NCBI RefSeq assembly: GCF_001427385.1
Contig: NZ_LMGJ01000013.1
Span: forward strand, 1-35,555
Direction of reading: 5' to 3'
Source of the DNA: Mesorhizobium sp. Root157
GTDB taxonomy: Bacteria; Pseudomonadota; Alphaproteobacteria; Rhizobiales; Rhizobiaceae
Length of the DNA: 35,555 bases
The notes beneath the pieces were generated by a model. That model had not been told where the DNA came from and ran no database searches. It saw nothing but the letters and a program-made list of their open reading frames with translations. The translations under genes were made by a program, and so were the position numbers. Positions 17,011 to 26,739 of the stretch are shown here, one piece after another. Each line of letters begins with the position of its first letter. Within the stretch, counting starts at the first letter, position 1.

Positions 17011-17982
17011 ATGATGGGTTCGACGATGAAAGCGCCACTTGATCTCGACCAGTTGCAGACATTCATCTCGATTGCCGACACAGGCAGCTTCACCCGCGCG
17101 GCTGAGGAGGTGCACCGCACCCAGTCGGCGGTATCAATGCAGATGCGCCGACTTGAGGAGCGTATCGGCAAGCCGCTGTTCGAAAAGGACGGCCGCACCA
17201 ACAAGCTGACCGAGGAGGGTGAAAAGCTGCTCGCCTATGCGCGCCGGCTGATCTTTCTCAACCGCGAAACGCTCGCCGCGTTTGACGACCGCCGCCTGGA
17301 AGGCACCATCCGCATCGGCACTCCCGACGATTATGCGGACCGCTTCCTACCGGAGATCATGGCCCGCTTCGCCCGCTCCAATCCTCGTGTCGAGCTGACC
17401 GTCATTTGCGAACCGACGCCGGGGCTGGTCGAGCACATCAAGCGCGGCAATCTCGACATCGCTCTGGTCACCCACAATGACGCGCGCGGCCAATCCGAAG
17501 TGGTGCGGCGCGAGCCGCTTTTGTGGGTAAGTTCGGTCAACCACGCCACGCACGAGCAGGAAGTCCTGCCGATGGCTTTCGGTCGCCCGAACTGCATTTG
17601 GCGGCGCGCTGCCTGCGATGTTCTCGACGGCATGAACCGCGACTACCGCATCCTGTTCACCAGCTTCTCGGCCACCGTCATTGCCGCCGCGGTGCTGTCC
17701 GGCCTGGCGATTTCGGTCTTGCCGGAATGCGCCTTGCGTCCCGGCATGCGCGTGCTGAGCGAAGCGGACGGCTTCGGCACGCTGCCTGATTGCCGCATCG
17801 GCATCATGCGCGGCCAGACCGACCAGCCGGAGATTGTCGATGCGCTGGCTCGCCACATTGCTGAGAGCCTCGACAATATCAGCGTCCCGACCAACGAGGA
17901 GGCAGGCAGCTTCGATTTCGCATCGCTCCCCTTCACCAGGATGAAGCGGACGAGGCCTAACCAGGTTCTCCCCGGCTGGTGA
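17011..17982 (+). CDS. LysR-type transcriptional regulator
   Basis: This 323-residue regulator has an N-terminal winged helix-turn-helix (about residues 10-67), with the typical SFTRAAEEVHRTQSAVSMQMRRLE segment around residues 28-51. A type-2 periplasmic-binding-like effector domain covers about 97-295. Three in-frame ATGs (17011, 17014, 17026) are possible starts; none has a strong ribosome site. The gene is divergent from the DUF1127 gene and convergent with an EamA exporter, which is a plausible target because a similar motif lies before both. The effector is unknown. Confidence 0.9.
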   Translation: MMGSTMKAPLDLDQLQTFISIADTGSFTRAAEEVHRTQSAVSMQMRRLEERIGKPLFEKDGRTNKLTEEGEKLLAYARRLIFLNRETLAAFDDRRLEGTIRIGTPDDYADRFLPEIMARFARSNPRVELTVICEPTPGLVEHIKRGNLDIALVTHNDARGQSEVVRREPLLWVSSVNHATHEQEVLPMAFGRPNCIWRRAACDVLDGMNRDYRILFTSFSATVIAAAVLSGLAISVLPECALRPGMRVLSEADGFGTLPDCRIGIMRGQTDQPEIVDALARHIAESLDNISVPTNEEAGSFDFASLPFTRMKRTRPNQVLPGW

Positions 17983-17999
17983 GGCCGGGGCAGGTTTTT
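17970..17999 (+). terminator. Intrinsic terminator overlapping the LysR stop codon
   Basis: Perfect 7-bp arms CCCCGGC (17970-17976) and GCCGGGG (17984-17990) enclose a 7-nt loop that contains the TGA stop of the LysR gene. CAGG and a TTTTT run follow. It separates the LysR gene from the convergent transporter gene, only 20 nt away. Confidence 0.7.
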
Positions 18000-18002
18000 G
18001 CG

Positions 18003-18956
18003 CTACGGTTTGCCGGTTCTGATGACGAGCACATTGCCGACCGCGACAAAGGCAAGTCCGGCGAAGGCGTATCCGCTCCACTGGTAGCCCTCCAACGCCG
18101 TCGAGACCAGCAGCGCGAAGATGGGAAACAGCACCGTCGCGTAGCCGGCGCGCGCTGGGCCAATGCGTGAAAGAAGCGTCAGATAGGCTGAAAATGCGAT
18201 CACGGTCGAGATGACGGCGAGAAACAGCAAAGAGCCCAGATAAGAAACCGTCGGCTCGATGATGAAGGGGCGCCCCAGCAGCAACGCAAGCAGCGCCGAC
18301 CATAGCGTGCCGTAGACCATGCCCCAGGCGCTCATCGGAACGAGCGGCAGGCCGTTTCGCAGGCCTGCTGCGGAAATCTGGTTGCCGATACAAAAACACA
18401 ACGTTCCGGCGATGCAGAGTCCAAGCCCGATCATGGTGCCGCCTGACAGGCCATGTGCGGTGATCTCCGGCGCGAACATCAAGGCGATGCCGCAAAAACC
18501 GAGGATGCCGCTGGCCAGCACCCGAGGCGACGGCTGTTCGCGCAGGGCAATCGCCGCAAGCATGATGTTGATCACCGAGGCCAGCGAAAACACCACCGAT
18601 AGAAGCCCGCTGACCAGATAGCCGGCGCCATAGTAGAAGAACAGAAAGTTCGACGAGAACATCAGGATGCCCAGCGCCGCGAAGCGTGCATGATCGCGAA
18701 GCGGAAAGCGGATACGTCGTCCTGAAAAAACCACCCAAGCGATCATCAGCGTGGTCGCGATGGCGAAGCGCCAGACAAGGTTGACTTCGTTCGACACCGT
18801 ACCGACCTGCAGCCTTATCGCGAACCACGATACGCTCCAGGCAATGACGGTCAGCACGTAAAGCCCGTAGTCCCTGGGCTCGAAGGCTCGGTCGCGTGTG
18901 TTTGGGGCCCGGCTTGGGGCGGCCGGTGTCGGCAACAATTGCGACTGGATTGTCAT
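18003..18956 (-). CDS. EamA/DMT family inner-membrane transporter
   Basis: This 317-residue protein has about ten hydrophobic helices arranged as two EamA repeats (about residues 35-165 and 180-310), preceded by a polar leader of some 30 residues. Each half shows the usual small-residue-rich helices, for example FSSNFLFFYYGAGYLVSGLLSV in the first half and TVIAFSAYLTLLSRIGPARAG in the second. Drug/metabolite exporters of this type move amino acids, nucleosides or toxic metabolites; the substrate is unknown. It lies opposite a LysR gene that may regulate it. The ATG at 18956 lacks a strong Shine-Dalgarno sequence. Confidence 0.88.
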   Translation of the reverse strand: MTIQSQLLPTPAAPSRAPNTRDRAFEPRDYGLYVLTVIAWSVSWFAIRLQVGTVSNEVNLVWRFAIATTLMIAWVVFSGRRIRFPLRDHARFAALGILMFSSNFLFFYYGAGYLVSGLLSVVFSLASVINIMLAAIALREQPSPRVLASGILGFCGIALMFAPEITAHGLSGGTMIGLGLCIAGTLCFCIGNQISAAGLRNGLPLVPMSAWGMVYGTLWSALLALLLGRPFIIEPTVSYLGSLLFLAVISTVIAFSAYLTLLSRIGPARAGYATVLFPIFALLVSTALEGYQWSGYAFAGLAFVAVGNVLVIRTGKP

Positions 18957-19021
18957 GCAACGCTCTCCTCGGGCAGCGAAGCGCTAGGCCTGCATGCAGC
19001 GGGCGTCCATCATATTCTTTT

Positions 19022-19035
19022 CATCGAATGATTGA
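19022..19035. promoter_or_regulatory. Candidate LysR site between the EamA and xseA genes
   Basis: CATCGAATGATTGA differs at two of 14 positions from the sequence upstream of the LysR gene. It lies 66 nt upstream of the EamA start codon. It also falls in the xseA leader, so either gene could be the target. Confidence 0.3.
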
Positions 19036-19095
19036 GCAAAACGATGTGTGGGCAGAACCCTTGACCGATGTGGTCAAAAGCGCCCCTATCGCGGC

Positions 19096-20670
19096 ATGAG
19101 CGAAACGGCCACCGAATCACGCACCAATGCCGCCGAGTACACGGTAAGCGAAATCTCCGGCGCGCTCAAACGCACCGTCGAGGACGTGTTCGGCAACGTT
19201 CGTGTGCGTGGCGAGATTTCCGGCTATCGCGGGCCGCATTCCTCCGGCCATGCCTATTTCGCCCTGAAGGATGACCGCGCCAAACTGGATGCGGTGGTGT
19301 GGAAAGGCACGATGAGCCGCCTGAAATTCCGTCCCGAGGAGGGGATGGAAGTGATCGCAACCGGCAAGCTCACCACCTATCCCGGCAAGTCGAATTACCA
19401 GATCGTCATCGACAATCTGGAGCCGGCGGGCGCCGGCGCTCTGATGGCCTTGCTGGAAGAGCGCAAGCGCCGCCTGCAGGCCGAAGGTCTGTTCGATCCG
19501 GCGCGCAAGCAGATCCTGCCTTATATGCCCAACACTATCGGCGTCGTCACCTCACCGACGGGTGCGGTCATCCGCGATATCCTGCACCGCATCAAGGATC
19601 GCTTTCCGCTGCATGTCATCGTTTGGCCGGTGCGCGTGCAGGGTGAAACCGCCGGCGCCGAAGTTGCCGCAGCCGTCGAAGGCTTCAACGCGCTGCCCTT
19701 CGATGGACCGATCCGCCAGCCTGATGTGCTGATCGTGGCGCGTGGCGGCGGCAGCCTTGAAGATCTGTGGGGGTTCAACGACGAGGCCCTGTCGCGCGCC
19801 GTGGCGGCCTCGCATATTCCGGTCATCTCCGCGGTTGGCCACGAGACCGACTGGACGCTGGTCGACTATGCCGCTGACGTGCGTGCGCCGACGCCGACGG
19901 GCGCTGCCGAAATCGCCGTTCCGGTCAAGGCCGAGTTGGAGGCGACCTTGGCGGCACTTGCCTCCAGGCTGCGCACCTCCATGTCGCGCTGCTTAGACCG
20001 CGACAGAAATGCCGTGCGCGCCGCTGCCCGCGCCTTGCCGTCGCCGGACCAATTGCTAGCCTTGCCGCGCCGGCGTTTCGACGAGGCCGAAAACCGTCTT
20101 GGCCGCGCGCTGGAGGTTGGCGTCGAGCGCAAGCGTGCGAGGCTCTCGGCGCTCAGGCTCTCTCCTGCAACGCTGGACCGGCGCGTCAACGAGGCGCGTA
20201 CCTTGGTCCGGCGCGATCTTGCCCGGCTTCAGGCCGGATTTTCATCAACAGTGCGAGAGCGCCGCACGCGCTTTACCCGCACGGCGGCACGCCTTGTGCC
20301 GGACCAGATCGCGCGCCGCCAGAAACAGCAGGGGGAACTGCTCGCGAGCGTATCCCGGCGCGGCAATCAGGCTATGTCCGTTCGTCTCGATCGCCTGCGG
20401 GCGCGCTTGACGCAAGCAGGCCGCTTGCTTGCCACATTGAAACTGTCCGAACAGGCGATCCTCGAGCGTGGCTACGCCCTTGTGCTTGACGACGCGGGAA
20501 CGCTGGTCAAACGAGCGGCGGAAGTTAAGTCCGGGCAAGCGCTCGAACTGCGCTTTGCCGACGGCAGCACTCATGCAACGGCATCGGGCTCTGCCGCGCC
20601 CGACCACCAGCCCAAACAGAAGCCCACGCCCAAGCCGAAAAAAACGGGCGATCAGGGCTCGCTGTTTTAA
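19096..20670 (+). CDS. xseA: Exodeoxyribonuclease VII large subunit
   Basis: XseA degrades single-stranded DNA together with several copies of the small subunit XseB. The 524-residue protein has the N-terminal OB-fold domain (about 15-115, containing [25 protein letters not shown] in two blocks). The catalytic domain follows, with [30 protein letters not shown] and [25 protein letters not shown] segments. A long helical coiled-coil region and a C-terminal DLEL-like region come next. The last 35 residues are a Pro/Lys-rich tail ending GSLF. The ATG at 19096 is preferred over 19048, which would add an unrelated leader. xseB is not in this window. Confidence 0.95.
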   Translation: MSETATESRTNAAEYTVSEISGALKRTVEDVFGNVRVRGEISGYRGPHSSGHAYFALKDDRAKLDAVVWKGTMSRLKFRPEEGMEVIATGKLTTYPGKSNYQIVIDNLEPAGAGALMALLEERKRRLQAEGLFDPARKQILPYMPNTIGVVTSPTGAVIRDILHRIKDRFPLHVIVWPVRVQGETAGAEVAAAVEGFNALPFDGPIRQPDVLIVARGGGSLEDLWGFNDEALSRAVAASHIPVISAVGHETDWTLVDYAADVRAPTPTGAAEIAVPVKAELEATLAALASRLRTSMSRCLDRDRNAVRAAARALPSPDQLLALPRRRFDEAENRLGRALEVGVERKRARLSALRLSPATLDRRVNEARTLVRRDLARLQAGFSSTVRERRTRFTRTAARLVPDQIARRQKQQGELLASVSRRGNQAMSVRLDRLRARLTQAGRLLATLKLSEQAILERGYALVLDDAGTLVKRAAEVKSGQALELRFADGSTHATASGSAAPDHQPKQKPTPKPKKTGDQGSLF

Positions 20671-20676
20671 CAGTCT
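20638..20676. terminator. Possible bidirectional terminator between xseA and gnd
   Basis: An imperfect hairpin pairs AAAAC with GTTTT and GCGA with TCGC across the end of xseA. It sits between the convergent xseA and gnd genes, which end 17 nt apart. The internal mismatch makes it weak. Confidence 0.3.
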
Positions 20677-20687
20677 TCGCTGTTGAA

Positions 20688-21686
20688 TCAGCTCTTCGGT
20701 TTTTCGACATGGCCGCCAAAGGCGTAGCGCATGGCCGAAAGCATCTTGTCGGCGAATTCGGAATGACCTTGCGAGGAGAAGCGTTCGAACAGTGCCGCCG
20801 ACAGCACGGGAGCCGGCACACCCATGTCGATGGCTGCCTTGAGCGTCCAGCGGCCCTCGCCGGAATCGGACACGCGCCCACCATATTGAGAAAGGGAGGG
20901 ATCGGCCTGCAGCGCGCCGGCTGTCAGGTCGAGCAGCCACGAGCCGATTACACTGCCGTGCCGCCAGACTTCGGCGACTTCGGCGACATCGATATCGAAC
21001 TGGTAGTACTGCGGCTCGGCCAGCGGCGTGGTCTCGGCGTCGGCGGTTCGTTCCTGCTTGCCGGCATTCGCAACCTTGAGGATGTTGAAGCCCTCGGAAT
21101 AGGCCGCCATCATGCCGTACTCGATGCCGTTGTGCACCATCTTGACGAAATGGCCTGCGCCGCTCGGGCCGCAATGCAGATAGCCGCGCGAGGCCGTTGC
21201 GGCAGTCTTGTCGCCCGCCCCGGCACCCGGTGCCAGCGTCGCGAAAATTGGATCGAGATGGCGCACGGCGTCATCCGGTCCTCCGATCATCAGGCAATAA
21301 CCGCGTTCGAGGCCCCACACGCCGCCGCTGGTGCCGACATCGACGAAGTTGAGGCCCTTGGTGGACAATTTCACCGCGAAGTCTACGGCATCGCGGTAGT
21401 TGGAATTGCCGCCGTCGATGAGCGTGTCGTCTTTCTCCATCAGACCGGCCAACTGGTCGACGATCTTGCCGGTGATGGCGGCCGGCAGCATCAGCCACAC
21501 ATTGCGCGGCGCGGTGAGTTTGTCGACGAAGTCCTGCATCGACGATGCGCCGACAGCACCTTCCTTGACCAGCGCGGCAACGCTGTCGGGGTTGATGTCG
21601 TAGACGACGCACTCATGACCGCCCCGCAGCAGACGCCGCACCATGTTGGCGCCCATCCTGCCCAAACCCATCATTCCGATCTGCAT
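20688..21686 (-). CDS. gnd: 6-phosphogluconate dehydrogenase, short (NAD-type) form
   Basis: The enzyme decarboxylates 6-phosphogluconate to ribulose 5-phosphate. The 332-residue length is that of the short form (about 300-330), not the 470-residue E. coli enzyme. The N-terminal Rossmann motif GLGRMGANM is followed by an acidic residue in VVYDINPD, which favours NAD over NADP. Substrate and catalytic blocks are visible as GTSGGVWGLERGYCLMIGG and HFVKMVHNGIEYGMM. The ATG at 21686 follows AAGGACAGG; the frame is open to 21731 but those 15 residues are unlike the family. It is convergent with xseA. Confidence 0.92.
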   Translation of the reverse strand: MQIGMMGLGRMGANMVRRLLRGGHECVVYDINPDSVAALVKEGAVGASSMQDFVDKLTAPRNVWLMLPAAITGKIVDQLAGLMEKDDTLIDGGNSNYRDAVDFAVKLSTKGLNFVDVGTSGGVWGLERGYCLMIGGPDDAVRHLDPIFATLAPGAGAGDKTAATASRGYLHCGPSGAGHFVKMVHNGIEYGMMAAYSEGFNILKVANAGKQERTADAETTPLAEPQYYQFDIDVAEVAEVWRHGSVIGSWLLDLTAGALQADPSLSQYGGRVSDSGEGRWTLKAAIDMGVPAPVLSAALFERFSSQGHSEFADKMLSAMRYAFGGHVEKPKS

Positions 21687-21825
21687 GACCTGTCCTTGCC
21701 TGTTGAATAAAGGCGCGAAAGGCTGCGGCAAGCAGCGCGCCAGAAAATAGGAGATCCGCGCCTAAGCTACCGCCCGGGCCGGATTCGGCAATGGGAAATC
21801 GCCCAGGGTCCGATCCCGATGCTAT

Positions 21826-24138
21826 CTACTTGCGCTTGAAAGCCTCGGCCAACGCGGCGCCGAACGCACCTTGTGGCTTGCCCGGCGGAGCGGAGATCCG
21901 TGGTTTGTCATGGCTCCGCGTTGGCGCGCTCTGCGGCGCATCCGCACCGCCGCGCCGTTCCTGTGGAGTGCCGCCATCCTTGCGCATCGTCAGACCGATG
22001 CGCTTGCGCTTGATGTCCACCCCGACCACGCGCACCTTGACGACGTCGCCGGCCTTCGCAATCTCATGCGCGTCCTTGATGAAACGGTCGGCCAGTTGCG
22101 ACACATGCACCAGCCCGTCCTGATGCACGCCGATATCCACGAACGCCCCGAAGGCGGCGACGTTGGTGACGGTGCCTTCCAGAAGCATGCCGGGCTTCAG
22201 ATCCTTGATGTCATCGATGCCATCGGCAAAGGTCGCCGTCTTGAAACCGGGGCGCGGATCGCGGCCGGGCTTTTCCAGTTCGCTGATGATGTCGCGCACC
22301 GTCGGGAGGCCGAAGCGCTCGTCGGCAAAGACGCGCGGATCAAGAGCCTTCAGCATGGTGCTGTCACCCATCAGCGCACGCAAATCTCGGCCGCAGGCAG
22401 CAACGATCTTCTTGGCCACGTCATAGGCTTCCGGGTGCACGGCCGAGGCGTCTAGCGGCTCGGCACCACCCTGAATGCGCAGGAAGCCGGCACTTTGCTC
22501 GAAGGCGCGCGGCCCAAGCCGCGACACTTTGAGAAGTTCCCGCCGTGTGGCGAAAGGGCCATTGGCGTCGCGGTGGGAAACGATCGCATCGGCAAGCGAC
22601 ACGCCAAGCCCCGACACGCGCGCGAGCAGGGGAGCCGAAGCGGTGTTCAGATCGACGCCGACCGCATTCACCGCATCTTCCACCACCGCTTCCAGCGCGC
22701 GGCCGAGCCGGTACTGGTCGACATCGTGCTGGTATTGGCCGACCCCGATAGACTTCGGCTCGATCTTGACCAGTTCAGCCAACGGGTCCTGCAAGCGCCG
22801 CGCGATGGAAACGGCGCCGCGCAGCGACACGTCGAGATCGGGGAATTCGGCGGCGGCAGTTGCCGATGCCGAATAGACCGAAGCCCCGGCCTCGCTGACG
22901 ATTACCTTGGTCGGCTTGGGGGCCGGCATGTCGGCCAGCATCTCGGCTACCAGCTTTTCGGTTTCGCGGCTGCCGGTGCCGTTGCCGATGGCGATCAATT
23001 CGACGCCGTGCTTGCGTACCAGCGCCGAAAGCTCGGCCTGGGTACCGCGCACGTCGTTTCTTGGCGGAAACGGATAGACGGTCGTCGTCGTCACCACCTT
23101 GCCGGTGCCGTCCACCACCGCCACCTTGACGCCTGTGCGGATGCCGGGATCGAGTCCCATGGTGGCACGCGATCCGGCAGGTGCGGCTAAAAGCAGGTCC
23201 TTGAGGTTGCGTCCGAACACCTGGATGGCGCCGTCCTCGGCGCGTTCGCGCAGGTCGCGCATCAAGTCGAGCGACAAATGCAGCGACAGCTTGATGCGCC
23301 ACGTCCAGCCGGCCACCTCCATCAGCCACTGGTCGCCCGGAAGCTGCCGTCCAATAGCATAGGCCTCGGCGATCATCCGCTCTACCGGCTTGACCGGCGA
23401 GGCGTCGTCGGCGTCCACCTCGATATCGAGCGACAGAACCTCTTCGTTGCGGCCGCGCAGCATGGCCAGCGCCCGGTGGCTTGGCGCCGTTGCCCAGCGC
23501 TCGACATGGTCGAAATAATCGGAGAACTTGGCGCCCTGTTCCTGCTTGCCGACCATGACGCGAGCGCGCAGCATGGCGCGCTCTTGCATGTAGCTGCGCA
23601 GCTTGCCGATCAGGTCGGCATTCTCGGCGAACTGCTCGGCCAGGACATCGCGCGCGCCTTCCAATGCGGCCTTCACGTCCGGCACGTCGTCGGTGATATA
23701 GGCGGCGGCGAGTTCCCCCGGCACCGCTGCGCGGTCGGCAAGGATTGCCTCGGCCAGCAGGCCCAGCCCCCGCTCGCGGGCGATCTCGGCCTTGGTGCGG
23801 CGCTTCGGCTTATAGGGCAGGTAGATGTCTTCCAGTTCGGCCTTGGTCGTCGCCGCCGCGATCTTGGCTTCCAGATCCTCGGTCAGCTTGCCCTGTTCGC
23901 GGATCGAGGAAAGGATGGTATCGCGCCGCGCATCGAGTTCGCGCAGATAGCCAAGCCGCTCCGACAGCATCCGCAACTGGGTGTCATCCAGCCCGCCGGT
24001 GACTTCTTTGCGGTAGCGCGCCACGAACGGCACCGTGGCACCCTCGTCGAGCAGGCCAATCGCTGCGGCCGCCTGTTCGGGCCGGGCGTTGATCTCAGCC
24101 GCAATGAGGGTTGCGAGGCGCTTGATGTCGGTGCTCAT
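21826..24138 (-). CDS. tex: Tex-type RNA-binding transcription accessory protein
   Basis: This 770-residue protein has the full Tex architecture: an N-terminal helical domain (about 1-200, with the [17 protein letters not shown] signature), a YqgF/RNase H-like domain starting near residue 325 ([16 protein letters not shown]), tandem helix-hairpin-helix motifs near 495-560, and an S1 RNA-binding domain at about 645-715 ([19 protein letters not shown]). The tail of about 50 residues is rich in Arg, Gly and Pro and probably disordered. Tex is a conserved cytoplasmic protein affecting transcription and RNA turnover. The nearest upstream gene on the strand is rsmB, 84 bp away. Confidence 0.95.
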   Translation of the reverse strand: MSTDIKRLATLIAAEINARPEQAAAAIGLLDEGATVPFVARYRKEVTGGLDDTQLRMLSERLGYLRELDARRDTILSSIREQGKLTEDLEAKIAAATTKAELEDIYLPYKPKRRTKAEIARERGLGLLAEAILADRAAVPGELAAAYITDDVPDVKAALEGARDVLAEQFAENADLIGKLRSYMQERAMLRARVMVGKQEQGAKFSDYFDHVERWATAPSHRALAMLRGRNEEVLSLDIEVDADDASPVKPVERMIAEAYAIGRQLPGDQWLMEVAGWTWRIKLSLHLSLDLMRDLRERAEDGAIQVFGRNLKDLLLAAPAGSRATMGLDPGIRTGVKVAVVDGTGKVVTTTTVYPFPPRNDVRGTQAELSALVRKHGVELIAIGNGTGSRETEKLVAEMLADMPAPKPTKVIVSEAGASVYSASATAAAEFPDLDVSLRGAVSIARRLQDPLAELVKIEPKSIGVGQYQHDVDQYRLGRALEAVVEDAVNAVGVDLNTASAPLLARVSGLGVSLADAIVSHRDANGPFATRRELLKVSRLGPRAFEQSAGFLRIQGGAEPLDASAVHPEAYDVAKKIVAACGRDLRALMGDSTMLKALDPRVFADERFGLPTVRDIISELEKPGRDPRPGFKTATFADGIDDIKDLKPGMLLEGTVTNVAAFGAFVDIGVHQDGLVHVSQLADRFIKDAHEIAKAGDVVKVRVVGVDIKRKRIGLTMRKDGGTPQERRGGADAPQSAPTRSHDKPRISAPPGKPQGAFGAALAEAFKRK

Positions 24139-24222
24139 GCGGTTTCCGTACTGTTGATGGGATCGGGAACATAGGCATGTTCGCCAGTCGTCGCCAGCGT
24201 CGGTTTTCCACAGGTGCAGCCA

Positions 24223-25512
24223 TCAGCCCATACGCCGCAAGGCACAGAAATAAAAGCCGTCGGTGCCGGTCAGTGCCGGCGACAGCGAAATGCCGCCACT
24301 GGTAGCGAAGCGGGCTGAGGAGCCGTGGCTGCCGATCCGGCCGCTCCACAGATCGCGATGATCGACAGGGATGAAATTGCCGATACGGTCCATAAATGCA
24401 GCTACCTGCCCGCCATTTTCGTCCTCGAACACCGAGCAGGTGACATAAGCGAGCAGGCCGCCCGGCTTCACATATTCGCTGGCCGTGTCGAGGATCGCGG
24501 CCTGTTCGGCCTTGCGCGCGTCGAGTTGGCGTTGTGTCAGCCGCCATTTGGCGTCGGGCCGCCGTCGCCAGGTGCCGCTGCCGGTGCAAGGCGCATCGAC
24601 GAGCACGATGTCCATGTGGTCTTTCAGCGGCTCAAGCTCGGCCCGACGGGAAACGGCCTGGATATTGCGGTTGCCGGCGCGCCGGATGCGCTCGAAGATT
24701 GGGGCAAGGCGGGCCCTTTCCGCATCATGTGCGAAAATCTGGCCGTGGTTGTCCATGGCCGCAGACAGCGCCAGTGACTTGCCGCCGGCACCTGCGCAAT
24801 AGTCCAGAACCTGCATGCCGGCTGTAGCTCCGGCGAGTTCAGAAACCAGTTGCGAGCCTTCGTCTTGCACCTCGAACCAGCCGTTCTGGAAGGCGAGTTC
24901 GGCCTGCACGTTAGGATGCCTGCCGCTGCCTTGGATCGGAGCGATGCGGATGCCGTTGGCGGCAATTTCGGCGGCGCGCGCTCCGGTCCTGGCCAGTTCC
25001 GCCAGTACCTTGCCCCGATCGGCCTTCAGTATGTTGACGCGCAGGTCAAGTGGCGGGCGGGCGGCAAGTGCTGCCCCTTCCTCCACCCAATCCGAACCGA
25101 AAGAGGATTCGATCAGCGGGACGCACCAGTCCGGACAGTCGGCGCGCACCTCTTGCGGAGCTTCTGCCAGCCGCCGTTCCGAAATCGTGCGCAGTTCCGT
25201 TTCGTCGAGCGGAGTGGGTGCGAACTTGTCGCCGTCGAGCGCCTGGTTGAGCGAGGTGGCCGTCTCTCCCCATTCGAGCAACAATGCGCCGAAAGCGATG
25301 GCGCGCGGGGTGTCGGCTTCGAGAAGCCAGCCGGCTGAACGCCGACGCCTGAGGGCATCGTAAACGATGTTGCCGATTGCCGCGCGGTCGCCCCCGCCGG
25401 CGAAGCGATGCGATAGGCCCCAGTCTTTCAGCGCTTCCGCCGCCGGTCTTTGACGCCGACCGATGTCATCAAGCACTTCGATGGCCGCAGCCAGCCGTCC
25501 GCCTATTCGCAT
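24223..25512 (-). CDS. rsmB: RsmB/NOP-family 16S rRNA m5C methyltransferase
   Basis: This 429-residue S-adenosylmethionine-dependent methyltransferase has an N-terminal helical region of about 130 residues, weakly NusB-like. The central Rossmann domain has the SAM-binding loop VLDYCAGAGGKSLAL. Both characteristic cysteines of RNA m5C methyltransferases are present: Cys309 in motif IV (DAPCTGSGTWRR) and Cys359 in motif VI (YVTCSVFEDENGGQV). Two cysteines are required by the known mechanism. Among the family it best fits RsmB (C967 of 16S rRNA), but rRNA position specificity cannot be fixed from sequence alone. The ATG at 25512 is divergent from the aquaporin gene. Confidence 0.88.
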   Translation of the reverse strand: MRIGGRLAAAIEVLDDIGRRQRPAAEALKDWGLSHRFAGGGDRAAIGNIVYDALRRRRSAGWLLEADTPRAIAFGALLLEWGETATSLNQALDGDKFAPTPLDETELRTISERRLAEAPQEVRADCPDWCVPLIESSFGSDWVEEGAALAARPPLDLRVNILKADRGKVLAELARTGARAAEIAANGIRIAPIQGSGRHPNVQAELAFQNGWFEVQDEGSQLVSELAGATAGMQVLDYCAGAGGKSLALSAAMDNHGQIFAHDAERARLAPIFERIRRAGNRNIQAVSRRAELEPLKDHMDIVLVDAPCTGSGTWRRRPDAKWRLTQRQLDARKAEQAAILDTASEYVKPGGLLAYVTCSVFEDENGGQVAAFMDRIGNFIPVDHRDLWSGRIGSHGSSARFATSGGISLSPALTGTDGFYFCALRRMG

Positions 25513-25694
25513 TGTCGATATCCGAGCAAAGAGTAACGTTGTTCACGCCGCTCTAAAGCGCCATGGGATACTGCACAACCCATTGGTGAGGTGCCATCCG
25601 ACCCCGCTTTCAAACTTGCGGCCTTGTGGGTAACTTTTGGCAGTGATTCGCAGGTGGGACCCAGACGGATCCGGACAGTCACGAGGAGATGGCA

Positions 25695-26372
25695 ATGAAG
25701 ATTTTTCTTGCAGAACTGCTTGGTACGTTTCTTTTGGTGTTCATCGGCATTGCGGCCATCGTCACGGGCGGGCTGGGAGACGCATTGCCGCTCGGCCAGC
25801 TCGGAATCGGGCTTGCTTTTGGCCTGGGTCTGGTCGCTGCTGCCTACGCCATCGGGCCGATTTCCGGGGCTCATCTCAATCCAGCTGTGACGCTGGGCTT
25901 CTTCCTTGCCGGTCGGCTACCGGCCAGGGACGTCATCACCTACTGGATCGCGCAAGTCGCCGGCGCCATCGTCGCGACGGTCGCGCTGTGGATCATCGTC
26001 AGCGGCAAGGCCGGCAATCCGGTGACGAATTTCGGCGCGACGACGTGGGATGCCTCCAAATGGAGCACGACCGCGGTGTTCCTCACCGAGGTCATCGCGA
26101 CCTTCACTTTCGTCATCGTCATCCTGGCGTCGACGAGCGCCAGGCACACGACCGCCTTCGCCGGCCTGATCATCGGCCTGACGCTTGCAGCGTTGCATCT
26201 GGGCTTCATTCCGATTTCGGGAAATTCGCTGAACCCGGCACGTTCGATCGGCCCAGCGCTGTTCTCCGGCAGCGTAGCGATCGGCCAGCTCTGGCTTTAC
26301 ATCGTCGCCCCTCTGATTGGTGGCGCCATCGCCGGCATCGTCGCCAAGACCAATGTATTCGAGAAGGACTGA
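25695..26372 (+). CDS. aqpZ: Aquaporin (AqpZ-like, MIP family)
   Basis: This 225-residue MIP-family channel has six hydrophobic helices and two NPA half-helices (residues 62-64 and 180-182). Selectivity-filter positions can be aligned to E. coli AqpZ: Phe42, His168 and Arg183 are kept, which indicates a water-selective pore rather than a glycerol facilitator. The fourth position is Asn177 instead of Thr. The ATG at 25695 is chosen because GAGGAG lies about 6 nt upstream; the ATG at 25689 would abut this site directly. A strong terminator follows. Confidence 0.9.
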   Translation: MKIFLAELLGTFLLVFIGIAAIVTGGLGDALPLGQLGIGLAFGLGLVAAAYAIGPISGAHLNPAVTLGFFLAGRLPARDVITYWIAQVAGAIVATVALWIIVSGKAGNPVTNFGATTWDASKWSTTAVFLTEVIATFTFVIVILASTSARHTTAFAGLIIGLTLAALHLGFIPISGNSLNPARSIGPALFSGSVAIGQLWLYIVAPLIGGAIAGIVAKTNVFEKD

Positions 26373-26384
26373 TCGACCAGACTG

Positions 26385-26411
26385 AAAAGGGCCTTTCGGG
26401 GCCTTTTTTTG
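26385..26411 (+). terminator. Intrinsic terminator of the aquaporin gene
   Basis: A GC-rich hairpin, AAAAGGGCC with GGGGCCTTTT (one mismatch or bulge), is followed by a seven-T run. It starts 13 nt after the stop codon. Confidence 0.8.
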
Positions 26412-26466
26412 CAGGGCGTATAAGCACGCCGGACGAAGAATGACCTGATCGGTCGTCGCCATCCAC

Positions 26467-26490
26467 AAAAAAGCCCCGCCGAAGCGGGGC
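26467..26490 (-). terminator. Minus-strand intrinsic terminator
   Basis: Perfect 7-bp arms GCCCCGC (26473-26479) and GCGGGGC (26484-26490) enclose a CGAA loop. Read on the minus strand the hairpin is followed by six T. No recognised minus-strand gene ends just before it; the nearest candidate stops at 26833. Confidence 0.75.
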
Positions 26491-26631
26491 CAGTCAGTTC
26501 TTGCAGATTGCTGCTTTGGGACTCAGCACACGATCTGGTTACCCGTTCGGGGAAGAGGTGGCTTTGCGCTAAGGCAAAGAAAAAACCCCGGACAAGCCCT
26601 TATTTGACGCCCGATTGAAGTGAGGAGGAAA

Positions 26632-26715
26632 ATGCCCGAGGGGGAATGGAAAATTGGTAAGCGGCTGGAATTGTCATCGCCGCCGCATGGCCAGCGCCAC
26701 GTTGCGCAAGAATGA
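26632..26715 (+). CDS. Possible 27-residue micro-ORF
   Basis: The ATG at 26632 follows GAGGAGG with near-ideal spacing (6 nt). The frame encodes a short charged peptide starting MPEGEWKIGKRLE with no hydrophobic segment. Only the ribosome site argues for it. Confidence 0.2.
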   Translation: MPEGEWKIGKRLELSSPPHGQRHVAQE

Positions 26716-26739
26716 AATCGAGTTGTTTTGAACCGCCTA

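Noticed and set aside
17347..18960. 537-residue minus-strand frame
   Set aside because: It runs antisense to the LysR gene and out of frame through the EamA gene; both real proteins have strong family features.
20709..21710. 333-residue plus-strand frame
   Set aside because: It is antisense to gnd, which has a clear Rossmann motif and substrate-binding blocks.
25503..25874. 123-residue minus-strand frame spanning the rsmB/aqpZ promoter region
   Set aside because: It overlaps the start of both rsmB and the aquaporin gene, has no ribosome site or domain, and looks like read-through of the divergent intergenic region.
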